Part shown: positions 36,121-48,900 of the stretch, one piece after another
Layout of the letters: every line of letters starts with the position of its first letter
How positions within the stretch are numbered: position 1 is the first letter of the stretch
Origin: Lutraria lutraria
Lineage: Eukaryota > Mollusca > Bivalvia > Venerida > Mactridae
Assembly: GCA_964023205.1 (NCBI GenBank)
Contig: OZ026833.1
Coordinates: 40,393,137 to 40,457,136 of the forward strand
Reading direction: 5' to 3'
DNA length: 64,000 bases
Translations under genes and position numbers: made by a program
Notes under the pieces: model-generated
The model's database searches: none
Told to the model about the DNA's origin: nothing
Seen by the model: the letters and a program-made list of their open reading frames with translations, nothing else

Positions 36121-38589
36121 AGGATTTTCATAAAAACCTGGGATCCTTTAGCAGCAGTAACACAGACATGAAACAGATGGGTAAATACATATTTTAACAT
36201 TATTGTACACTTAGAATATCTTCTGACTAGGATTATTTTACTTTTAACAAACAAAAACATCCACATGAAACCTTCCTTTCCTTTTCTCAATTATTTGTTC
36301 TTTTTATAAAAAAGCATCACTAGAATATTAACATAAATGTCATTATCATGTCAGAGTCATATAAGTGCCCTGAAAAGTAGTGAGTTGGTACTGTATGTTG
36401 GTAATATAGTGATATTTGTCAGTGATACATTCATTGTTGCAATATGTATTTAATGTTAGTGGGAGATATTTTTGCTGTGTTGGTACCAGAATGTCACTAT
36501 TTTACTGTGTAGGTAAAACATTGATATTAATAATAAAAGGGTTACTAACTGACCCGATACGGGATATACGGTTCTGTGGAAAACCATTTGGTGTGAGACC
36601 GAAGATCGAGTCCCGGTATGGTTTTCCACAGTACCGTATATCCCGTATCGCGTCAGTTACGCACCCGATAACGATTATATCTCGCAGACTACCCACCTCC
36701 TCATCAATTACAATAAAGACAAGTTATTAAACAGAGATACTGGCTGGAACTTATCAATATTTAGATTATACAACCATACATGCATATAGTGTTTATTGTG
36801 GTGGCACTTGTTGTAGTGTTAATAGATAGTTATAACATTGCTGCTAAGTTGGTAATAATATAGATTTGTATATATGTAATTACTACTATTCTGATACCAT
36901 ACACTGCTACTCCTTTTTGCGCCATATGGTTAAATGTCCGTAATACTAAGTTTGCATGATGAAAATGTATTGTGACAAAGCTGGAAATAAATAAAATTAT
37001 ACAAAAATAAATAAAAAAATATTATACATATATTGGACCTTTAAACTCTAATTCGTAATGATGATAACATAGGCCTTTTTGAATTTTAGGAGCGAAGCAA
37101 TTAAAGCTATACATCAGTTTTTCTACTTACAATTAAGTTACGCCTCCTACATCCGCATTGCAAAATAGTACAACTTGTTGTATGAGTATACATTGCAGAC
37201 TTTGCAATTTTGATACAAGTTGAAGATATATTGCAGGTTTCTGCTTATTTTGAAAATATGGAAAATATTGTCAGCAATTTGAGAGTTATGAGGTTACATA
37301 ATGACATAAGGTCAGAAGCTCTGTATACAGTGTAACAGATGGTTTTATATAGTTTACATATTAACAGTATACAGATCAAAGAGCTGATGACACTGAAATT
37401 GATTGAGTTTTCAGAATATGCTGTTTCTTGTAATTTCGCCCTGTATGTCAAGGCTTTTAGCCTTAGGAATAGAAGTATTTCTTCGGTGTAGCTTTTCCTT
37501 GGTTGTTGTGATTAAATGGCCTGAAGATGTACATTTCGTCGAGACTATATACACTTGACCTTCAAATTCTAATTCATAATGATGATGACACGGACTTTTA
37601 CTTTTTTATGTTTGGTTTTATTTAACACATTTAAACGTACAGTACTCTCAGTGCTTTGATTTCAATATATGTACATTTGTACATTTTCAGTACTAACTCC
37701 CGCGAGAAAGAGCTTTGAAGTCCTTTTTAATTGTCATGTTTTTATATTTCCCATTTTAATTGATTGAAAACACCAACATGATTATCGGTTAATCAGTTAT
37801 TCCCTGATGGTATCCTCGATTAGCTCTGCGCACATACATCGACGAGTTATACTGCTTTCGGTTTTGACATGCGATATTCAAGTTGAAACCAACTGATAAA
37901 CGAATGCTTAATTGTTAAAAAAAACCCAACAGATTCAGTGAATTTTAATAAAATAATCCAAACACATAATTTAAGAAAACAAATGATGTAACTTTGGTCT
38001 AGGGGGAATGGATTTAAGTCTCAATTATTCATCAACAGAGAACACCTCAATATCAAGAACACCATTTTGTATCGTTCTACATTTTAATATCGGTTTTGAT
38101 AATTTTATTTAAATAAATAGGATAGTGAGAAGATAATTTAGTGTCAATACACTATGTTTTAATTACTCTTGTCTATAAAAAGCAAATGCTCGTGTTCTTC
38201 AGTTATTACATGTACATGTATATGTTAATATTTATGATGGTTAATTTTGTAAATGATATGCATGAATGTATTAGTTGATATTATCTTTTGCTTTAATATT
38301 TTCATGTCTTGCTTTATGTCTATTATATATATATACTATGCGATTGAACTACATACGTGCATGTAAATACAGTAGAATGCGGTTTTTGTAAGCACTGCCC
38401 ATATCTTGAAGCCTGTATAGTGAAAGTCACTTGTGTTTAATATCTTGACAATTTAACTCTTGTTTTGCGTCCTTTATGAAGAAAGAAACAAAAAATACAT
38501 GTATTGAATTTCTTATTTGTTTCTGTACTAGTAAAGAGTTTATCTGTTCATTGAGGAAGCATGAACTTTAAATAGATAGGGTTACAGTT
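36121..38589. other. Intergenic with a long hairpin
   Basis: No gene recognised apart from the hairpin at 36546-36659. A 40-bp direct repeat (CTAATTCGTAATGATGAT-like) occurs at about 37040 and 37565. Confidence 0.4.
36546..36659. repeat. Long hairpin, 42-bp arms, 30-nt loop
   Basis: Left arm 36546-36587 and right arm 36618-36659 pair at 40 of 42 positions. Both contain CGATACGGGATATACGG and TGTGGAAAACCAT or their complements. The pairing continues weakly outward (GGGT...ACCC). The loop (36588-36617) reads TTGGTGTGAGACCGAAGATC... It could be a palindromic MITE or a structured transcript. Confidence 0.75.
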
Positions 38590-39640
38590 AGATATTTATT
38601 TCGGATCCATTAGGCCAACTGGCCCACGAGGACAACATATATGCAAACATATACATTGGTATAATATACATACATAACAAATCAAATCTATAAATACACA
38701 TCAGGGAGAAGATGTATACATTATCATATGATAATAAATATTAAATTAACAATTAAATAATAATTATTATTATTTATACATAAACAGGTACAGGGAACAA
38801 ATTGTTGTATTAAGATAAATCGTGGGATAATTAAATTTGTATCATTTGTCTTTTACATAAAAATGCTTTATGAATATCTATTCCCAATCTTTTAATAACA
38901 TTTCCATTTTTACTCGTAAACAGTTCTACAAATTTAAAATATATGGTCTTTCCCCAAAATAGTCACTAATATATTGTTTTTTTTATGATATTGTATTTGT
39001 ATTTTCTATAATGAAATGAAACCCGTCTTCTAATTTCACACAATTTCTATATCAAAAGGTATGCATCTGAGTTTGTTCCATCTAATAGTTTCTATAGCTA
39101 AATAATATGAACTTAATCTGAGTTTCGAAAAGGCTTCCCTATACTGTAATAATATTTAAACATTGTTTTTATTTCTCGCGTATTTCCCCGTATGTCCCTT
39201 AATCTTTGCATAACAATGGTAAAGAATATTTGTTTTTGTCCTACACCTTGAAAGAACCAGACTTCGTAAAAGCTAAAGGGCATAATAAATCACGTAACAG
39301 ACTTGCCCAGTTTTGTAATATTCGGACGTAATTCCGAATCCATTTTCAGTATATTATAAATTATTTTGATATATTATTATCATTAGACTCAGTGTCACTG
39401 TTCTGAATCATTGTTTGACATTTAATAACGTTTTACAGAATTTCAAATGTACTCGTTCAATTTCAAAGCCCTAAACTTCAGAGCCATAATTCAAAATAGC
39501 TAAAACTAATTCATCAAACAGTTCTAGTCTATGTTTTACACCTAGTTCTGAAAAGTTAAACAAATATTTATTAATTTTAAGAATAGCCTTTCTGGATTGC
39601 ACTAACTATCATTATTATTATAGAGTATTATTTACAAGTG
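38590..39640 (-). mobile_element. LINE C-terminal fragment (minus strand, decayed)
   Basis: Read on the minus strand, it contains LELFDELVLAILNYGSEV-GF and EIERVHLKFCKTLLNVK, the LINE post-RT block also present at about 42090-42230. Many stops follow. Its minus-strand 3' end has GGGCCAGTTGGCCTAATGGA. Confidence 0.65.
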
Positions 39641-39800
39641 TCAGAACATTATATATAAAAATAACGCAACGAAAAGGAAATAACAAAACTAATTAATACA
39701 AGTGATATTTCCAATTTAGCACAGTCATTTGGTTCCATAGACATATCATACTCAGGCAATGGTATATTGGATTACAACTTTGTACGTTCGTATACTGGTT

Positions 39801-39964
39801 TTACATACTGGTCAGATAAAATACTGACGACTTCTTTCTTCGGGGACTATTATTTAGTTTTCTTGCCGCCATTGCAAATAGAAATAATAGTGTCGAAAAT
39901 GATGTCATACCAGCTGCACATTGGAATGGAATATTATACGATCCAGACAGATCTCTCATGTAAC
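39801..39964 (-). CDS. Terminal exon of the SLC16-like gene
   Basis: It begins after acceptor CACATATTTTAG and completes the Gly codon left at 46131. It encodes (G)YMRDLSGSYNIPFQCAAG, then TM12 (FSTLLFLFAMAA), a basic tail (RKLNNSPRRKK) and a stop at 39801-39803. It is separated from the previous exon by 6.2 kb of mobile DNA, so correct joining should be confirmed from transcripts. Confidence 0.8.
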
Positions 39965-42900
39965 CTAAAATATGTGAATGGTATGTAGTGTATAAATCAT
40001 ACAATGTCATATCTCTGATGTCACCAAAATATGTGGATGAGAATGGTACAGTTGATGAACCAGATAATCTCTGATGTAATCTGAAATATATGAATAGCAC
40101 AGGCAGAAGTAACAGACGTGTGATGGTAAAATTGTAATAAATTATACATAAAACACAAACACGTAACCCATAATTACCCACAGGTAACTGTATCATGAAT
40201 AGATTATAAAAATATGAAAAAAAAAAATTTATTACTATATTAACAAGGTATATTTCAACGAAAATTCTCTGGACGATCACTGAGGTGACTTTTGTTTTTC
40301 AATTTCATCAAGGATTCCGGTGAATTCATGCAAATGAATGTACTTTTTACGGTCGTAATTGAACAAAAACATATTCCTGCATTGAAAGCTTTATTCATTT
40401 ACATTATTTTACCTTCATAACATGTAATTCAACTTTAAATTCCGATTTTATCTAAATATCAACGTAAAAACTTCATTCTGTCGATGACTCTATAGAAATC
40501 CCAGTGTATTTTGTAACGTTCGTTTTCATTGGCCGGGAACAAAATTCGTGTACATACGTCATTTCACCTGGGAAAACCCCTTTGAAATCGGCCAATGAAA
40601 ATCGTTGTCACAAACTGGATAGCACACGCGTCATATGAACCAAAATGGAGTCTATCGGGGATAAAAATTAAAGCCGAAAATTTGTTTATTGCTTAGACAT
40701 TTACATGTACCGAATTTACAAATTGTCATGGGGGTAAATGTGTTCCAACAGTTGTGTTTTCTAAGTGTAGCTGTTCATTATGTTTGTACACAACGGTTAA
40801 GACTAAATATCGTCTATTTTATGTACATTTAGTGATTTTTTGGAATATTTTAAGTCTAAGAAGTCTGCCAATAATAGAAATATATCTCTAGAGGAGTTTA
40901 AAACATTTTTTGATAATCTTAGTAACAATAATTCTACGACTAATGAAGAGGCTGATAATTTTTGTAACAATAATGACTTTAGCGATGATAACATGTGTTT
41001 CCCTGAGTTAGATATGCCTATTACTGTGAACGAAATCTTAAACGCTGTCAAGAAATTGAAGCGTAAGAAAGCTACTGGTAGCGATTGTCTCTTAAATAAT
41101 TATTTTATTGAATGTATAGATATTATTGTTGTGCATTTGTGTGATCTGTTTAACTGTATTTTAACTTCTGGCTTTTTCCCGGAGCAATGGTCTCGTGGTG
41201 TAATTATTCCCCCACACAAAAAAGGGTCAATGTCTGATGTTAATAATTACAGAGGTGTTACTCTTGTAAGTTGTTTTTTCAAAACTGTTCACTACTGTAT
41301 TAAATAAAAGATTAGAAACATTTTGCAATGATAATGATGTTATTTCGGACGCTCAGTTTGGATTCAGAAAAGGATTTTCAACTATAGATACAATTTTCAT
41401 ATTGAACTCCCTTGTACAAAATTATATAAATGAAAACAAGAGATTATATGTTATTTATGTTGATATGTTAAAATGTTTTGATAGTATTAATCATAACGCA
41501 TTATGGTTCAAATTATATAAATGTGGAATTAAAGGTAAATTATTGCAAATTGTGCGTGACATGTATGAAAATGTTAAATCATGTGTTAAATCATGTTCGT
41601 CAGTATCTGATTATTTTAGTTATTCAGTCGGTTTAAGACAAGGGGAGGTAATGTCCCCGATCCTATTTTCTCTATTTGTAGAGGACCTAGAATTATATAT
41701 GCAAAATAAGATTGATAGTGGTTTGTGTATATATGATGTTTTACTTATATTGCTCTTATTTATTTAATGATGACATGGCCATCGTAGGGAAATCACCTGA
41801 GGAATTACAGTCCCATTTAGACCTTTTGCATACATACTGCAATACCTGGGGTCTGCAGATAAATACCACTAAAACCAAAATTATGGTTTTCCGTAAGAGA
41901 GGCAAATTACGCCCTAATTAACGATGGACCTACGAGGCGATGTCATAGAAGCTGTTGACAATTTTAATTATTTAAGTACTATTTTTAATTATACTGGTAA
42001 TTTTACACTTAATCAGGAATATTTGATTGGAAAAGCCCTCAAAGCTATGTATACATGATTAACTAAATGTAATATGTTTGACCTCAAACCTAAAATATTT
42101 TGTCAACTATTTGACGCGTTTGTTGGTAGTATTTCAAATTATGCTTCTGAAATATGGGGCTTCTCAAAAAGTAAAGAAATTGAACGGGTGCATCTTAAAT
42201 TTTGCAAACGGATACTTAAGGTTAGATTAAATGCTTGTAATAACCAGGTCTATGGAGAATTGGGGAGATACACTCTTTATGTTAGACGCTATATTAGTAT
42301 TGTAAAGTATTGGTTTAAACTTGTACATACCGATAACATTATTTTGAAAATTGTGTATAACCTAGCAGTTGCTGATTGTAATAAAGGATACGTTAACTGG
42401 GTTACACATTTAAAAGAATTATTTAGAGAATATGACTGCCAACATGTATTTGAAAATCCTAGTTCTGTTTGTATAAAGGCCTTTGTATGTGAATTAAGAA
42501 ATAACATTATATGTTCATTTAGACTAAAATGGTCAAATGCATTACAAAACAGTCCATTACTAGATATGTATAGAATATATAAGATATCGCATAAGTACGA
42601 AGATTATTTAGATGTTATACCAATGCGTTTAAGGTGTTATTTTTCAAGATTACGCTTGTCCTTACATCCACCAGGGTCACTCAAATAGAAGGGTCTGGAC
42701 TCCGTAAATTAAAGCGTTGGGTAGCGATCACGTGATCGCGCGCAAGATAACCGTCATTGTGAAACGGTGAAGAACGCATTGAAATAGATACCCAAATATT
42801 CACAAATTACTAATCATTTTATTGGTGTAGAGCTCCACGAAAAGTTAGATCGTAAATATCCCCTTCTAATTTGACCAATTTCTTACGATAAAATCCATTT

Positions 42901-45900
42901 ATTTATGTTGAAATCCGAAGTATATAATGGACGAAAACTCGTTTTAAGCCCAGATCTAGATTGTTGTCGCAAAGCGTGTATTTTTCGTAAGTAAATATAA
43001 CCCTTTTAAGTTATAGAGTGATGTAGTCGGGATTAACTCATGTCTTCTAAAGGTTGCTGAATTAAATCATGCGGTTACTTTTTCATATTGTTTCCGATGC
43101 TAAGAAATAATAATACATGAATTTGAGCCTTTTTGACGAATTCGCCATTTTGAGTTTGACCAGTTGTAATGGAATCTACTATTTTTAGTAAGTGATTCCG
43201 TCTTTAATAATCATCTATCGCTGAAATGCTTGCAACACATTTTAGAAAGATCATTACTCCGTTAATTCATGATTTTATTTTAAATTTTCGATCTCTTGTT
43301 TTGACTAAATGGAAATTGAAAATGTGTGTGTTATCTATACACGCGTGAAAAAAGCTCTACGCTAAGTATCGATAGCACAACTTGATGTTTATACAGAGAT
43401 AAGCGCCTGAAGAGCACGAGTCCAGACCATTCAATTGAAAGACCCTGCATCCACTTAAAATACAAACAGGACGTTATATAAATAATAGAATTGAAAGATC
43501 AGAACGTTATTGTGATTTCTGTAATAATAACGATATTAAAGATGAATACCATTTTATTTGTTTATGTCCACTATATATCCAAATTAGAAAGTAATATATC
43601 AACAGAAATTACTATGTTAATCCATCAGTATATAAATTTCACACACTTTTACAATCATGTAATAAAGATGAATAGATACTTCTTTGTTTATACATGTACA
43701 TACTAGTAAAAGAAGCTTTGAAAATTAGGTGTTCTCAATTCATGAATATGTAATATTATATTTAGTTAGAATGAAAAGCTCATCCTTTCTTGTTTATTGT
43801 ATGTTTATATATACATCTACATGCCATGTTTTGTAATGATATACATTTGTTGTACATAGAGTTGTTTATTATGAAAAACGACGTGACAATTTCATATATT
43901 CTTTATGTGTTTAGACTATGTACTTATGTATACGTCTTAAATAAAATATCTGTCTGTCTGGTAAATGTGTTCCAACAGTTGTGTTTTCTAAGTGTAGCTG
44001 TTCATTATATTTGTACACAACGGTTAAGACTAAATATCGTCTATTTTATGTAAATTTAGTGGATGTCAAAATCACCTCAGTGATCGTCCCGAAGCATTGA
44101 TTTACATTTTGTGGCATAACTCGTGAACTAGGCGACAGATTTCTCTGGGATTTTGCTTGAATGTTGTTTTAACAATATGTTTCATGAATATAATCGATCA
44201 TTGGAAATATCTTAAGCCAAAAATTTTTAAAAATCTTGGGATTTTCGTTGAAATATACCTTGTTAATATAGTAATAAATACTTTTTTAAATTTTTTTTTT
44301 TCATATTTTTATAATCTATTCATGATACAGTTACCTGTGTAATTACCTTCAATAAAAAAATTGTCCCAAAATTTGACCTGATTTCGGTAGGTCGGAAAAA
44401 ATGCGGCCATACCAAAATGGACTAATTCCATATACCAATGCAAGACTGTCAGTCGGTCATATGTGAAATTCACCATGATGTCCGAAAAACAACAATTAAT
44501 ACAGATTTACAAACTCTTACAGAAGATGCAAACATTCGGGAAATCATGATTTAAACTTTTGAATCGAAATTCCTTTATCCGCTATGTCTCTATAATTAAT
44601 ATTGACCAATCAGGAATCACGTAACATTTATAATAGCTCTGGTGGTATGCGAGTAAAATAATTCTGTTCAAAATAAGAATGTTGACTACGCAAACATTTG
44701 TCTTCTGAAACAGTTTGTACATTTGTATTCATGTATTTAACTGTTCTTTTTAAGACGTATTGGTCAATACGACCTATCGTCCACTAAAATTAGTCCATTT
44801 TTGAGTAGCCTTATTTTTTTCCGACCAACCAATATCGGGTCAAATTTTAGCGTTTCTTGTTCGATTTCTCAGGAACGGATTGGTCTATGCAAAGAGGTAT
44901 ACCTGAAAATGCTGCAAACTTTGATTTGAAGAATTCGTCGTTATTGCTTTATAACTTTACGTTTTTTTGGTGGTGCGCATTCACCGAAACGAAGAGCCAC
45001 ACGCCTTCTTATATTATATATACAGTCAATCTTGTATTAAGCGACCGCCCAAGGGAAAGACCAAAAGTGGTCTCTTAACACAACGGTCTCTTAATACAAA
45101 AACCTGAAATTTCCGATAGTTGAACTATACCTAAATTCCCAGCCTGGTTTCATTTCAAATCGAAAATCGTGTCTGTCTTATACATGGTGCAAAGATCGGT
45201 CCATTTTATCCGTGACAAAACAATACAGACAAATTAAATATATTTTTTACCGGAGAAGAAATTTGTCAAACGTGAAACAAGGGAAATAAATCGCTTTTCA
45301 TAGCGATGGTCTAAAAACCCGTACCATTCCGTACTTTTCATAGATTTCTTTGTCGAAGACGTCTGTAGTAGACGCGAGTTTGAAAATCAACAACAAATGT
45401 TGCTGATCGTGCCGTTAATTACGATACCCTCATGATGTTGAGAAGTATGAATACTTGGGTTGAGAAATTAGTTGGTGTTTTGATAGAAAAGTCATTATCA
45501 CGCTTTCGTAAAACTTACGTAACGCAAAGTTACTGTAAACAAAAAAATGGCGCGGTTTTTCTCCAACGTCTTTCGTCATTTATTTTGCTAAAATCTCTTA
45601 TATTTTTACATTCATAACAATAATTTTCCCAAGGATTTCCAATGATACAACATGTATTTTATCGAGTCCTACACTCCAGTGCTCTATGCATACACGAGTG
45701 ATTACGGTCATGTTTTTCACACGTTCGTCAGGTGTTAATTATGTCTGTGTTTACAATTCACAATATATGGGAATTAACGGTTTGACGTGTCAAACGGTCG
45801 CTTAATGTACTAGTTGAATGGGGTCGAATTTTGGGCACCTTTTCTTTAATTAATTTTAAGGTAATTATAGGTTGATTTAGAGTGTTTTATGTAGAATTTA

Positions 45901-48900
45901 TTACAATTTTACCATCTCAGGTCAGTTACCTCTGCCTGTGATGTATAAACCATACATATCTCTGATGTAACCAAAATATGTGAACATTATTTTATATTTA
46001 GACATATCTCTGATGTTACCTAAGATATTTGAATTATACAACGTATTAATCAGACATATCTTTCATGTAACCTGAAACATATGAATGGTATAGTGTGTGA
46101 TCCAGACATCATTAGTAAACAGAAACTTACCACTAACAGGTCCGGCAAAAATATTCCCAATACAGTTAGTTGTTAATAGCAGACCGATAGCAGTCGCGAG
46201 ATCTTTTGGTTCAACCAGTTTTGCTGAAATGACACTAAACATAGTGAGGAACATTCCTAGTGGTATCCCAGCAAGAGCTAGAGATGCTACAATTAAACCT
46301 TTTGACGTAAAGAGTAAAAATCCAACCATTGATACTGTTGCCGTCAATGATGCGAATAGTGGACAGAACAATGTTGGTACATTTTTACATTGCATAAACG
46401 ACCCTGGTAATATACGTGCAATAATATTTACAATGTTCATAAGGAGTAGTCCGAGTGTGACATCGTTTAATGTTAGACCTTTATCCTTGAAGACATCAGC
46501 TACGAATATCACTGTTAGAACAACAGAAGGATATGCTGTGACACAACCAACCAAAAAAATCATATATTGCGTATTTTTGATAACTGCCTTAAGACTTTGC
46601 AGAGGTGATTGTCGGGCGGTATCCTTATCGGCCGGAATTGTTGAGAATTGTCCTTGTTGTACGAATATTCTTTTAGTATTGGAATCATTGCACAGTACCG
46701 GAAATTGTTCAATGTAAAAAACATCACTCTTCGTATTTTCAGACAGCGATTTCTTCCTTTTTATTGCAATATTGTCCCCTTTCCTTACTAATTTTATTTG
46801 TAATGATCGTCTGTATTGCTGTAAATGATCTGACTCCAGTTTTTTTCTTGGTTTTTCTTTATGACTGTTTGGTTTCCATAGCAAACACACAGGTATACAG
46901 TTCATACTAAAACCTCCAATAATTAGCAAAGCACCACGGAATCCATACATATCGCTGAAAATATAGTACGTGCCTTGCAAGAATTTTAAGTCTAGTGAAT
47001 CGAATCAACATCGTTGTTGCATCAAGGTGTGTTTTACGTATCACTTACTAGAAAGACATTACTTTCTTTGTATATATAATGTAACAAAGTAAAGCCATTC
47101 GTTTTATAAAAGCAAACTAGAACATATGGTTAAACCTTTTTTAAAATTCATACCAGGTAGTGTTCCGTGAATTTTAGTTTGTCAAATTGTTCTCCACGAT
47201 ATGAATTTAAAAGGTAATGTAATCTCCATACATATGCCAGCTACATTGTTCAGAAAGGTACCGATGTATGCGGTATTTAACTGGCCACAGGTTATACTAG
47301 TAATATGTTTCGGTGGTCAGAAATGACAATAGAAATCAACAGAAATGAAAAACGCCACTTACCGAAAACCGTCATCCGCCATTTTCCGCGGAGTATAGTA
47401 TAATAAGGCCACGTGATTCCCCGTGTTCATGTAAACTGCGATGTTATAATATGAATAATTATGACTATAAACTACAATAGTATTCAAACTTAACAACAGC
47501 GCTTAACAACAGCCGGACCTCGGTTGTTTATATACAGTAAAACCATCGATAATCCGAAATCGACGGGACCGAAATATTATTTCGGATAACATAATTCGGA
47601 TAATCGAGTTTACTTCACATTGAAATATATAGGCGAAAATCGGGACCGAAAAGTCATTTCGGATAACACCAGGTTTTCTGATAATCCGAGTTCGGACAAT
47701 TGAGGATATTCTGTATATGATGACTTAGGCCGATGTTGTTGTAACGAATCTGGAATTAAGTCGAACGATTTAAAGAATACCTCAGATACGCAAGTACGTA
47801 TGGATAAATCATTCCACCCAGTGCGACACAACACGACTGCAGAGATAACAACATAAGTTTTTTTCTGTTACCATCAAACAGTTGACCAATGGCTGTTGCA
47901 GAACTAATATATAGACAATTCACTCCAAGGGCTGCAATATTCAATGGTTTGTATAGTACATGTATAATAACAAAAAGATGAATACATAATCCAGTATAAA
48001 TCTGAACTAAAATTGTTTGAAATAATCTAACATTTCATACAGTGTCGTTCATTTTTATTGTACTGGAGAGCATTAACAACAAAAACAACCGGCCCTACTA
48101 AACGTATTAGATACCCTATTGTTAAATTATGCTAACGTTGCTTAGAATCATTATAAAGAAACAACAAAGGTTTAATAAGTTTTTTTTGACATACTCTTAC
48201 ACTCGTATTAAAGCGGCTGAAACACATGTTGGAAAGTAAAAAAACTGCTGATTTATGTTTAAATTTTGATATTTTTTCAAGTTGATGTCCTGAATTCTGA
48301 GCTCACATTACTCAAAGTCAAAAATCCTCATGATTAAACAGGAGCGTCGCAAACAACTAATTTTAAATTACCATGAACGATGCCATAGCTGATAGTCAAA
48401 TACAGAGTAGAGGTTGCCAGAAAACATGCTATTAATCCGAAGCTTGCTATCGACGATCCAACGAAACCACACAGCACTGGGCCAAATTTGTTGACTAACA
48501 TTCCATTTATGAGTCCTATAACAATAATGAAATTGTCAAACTCAGAATCGTTAAAATATGACGCCGTTTCTTCCAGTTAGTTCAATATATAACATTTTGC
48601 TGTTGATCTAATTAAAACGACAAATGTGTAGATAATCGATCGTTATAAATATGGCATATGAAGGTAAACAACATTAAGATGCAATGGAAAATCTGATGTT
48701 TAACACATAGTAATGTGATATTGTTTGTCGACTAGGCGGTATTATTGTACTGCGTAAGGGCATTGTGCATTCACCGAAACGTTTCTTACGATGTTGCACA
48801 CATAAGTCATTTGTCAGAGTTATACCTTTTTTTAAAGTTCGCGGTAGTGCTTGGAATATAAACAGTTTTTAAGTGTAATATATTTTATAACTAAATCTGT

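Larger units (their letters stand above)
40167..44350. repeat. Inverted repeat flanking the second LINE
   Basis: 40167-40296, reverse-complemented, matches 44069-44100 plus about 44232-44350. Shared text includes CACCTCAGTGATCGTCC, TTTTCGTTGAAATATACC and CATGATACAGTTACCTGTG. The left arm lacks about 130 bp present in the right. It is probably a pre-existing fold-back element into which the LINE inserted. Confidence 0.6.

Noticed and set aside
40734..44061. LTR retrotransposon, given direct repeats flanking an RT
   Set aside because: The RT blocks (CFDSINHN, LRQGEVMSPILFSLF, C-terminal CCHC finger) are LINE type. There is no protease, integrase or primer-binding site, and the repeats lack TG...CA ends.
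46097..46717. 206-codon plus-strand frame
   Set aside because: It is the antisense shadow of the SLC16-like 824-nt exon, which has splice sites and family motifs.
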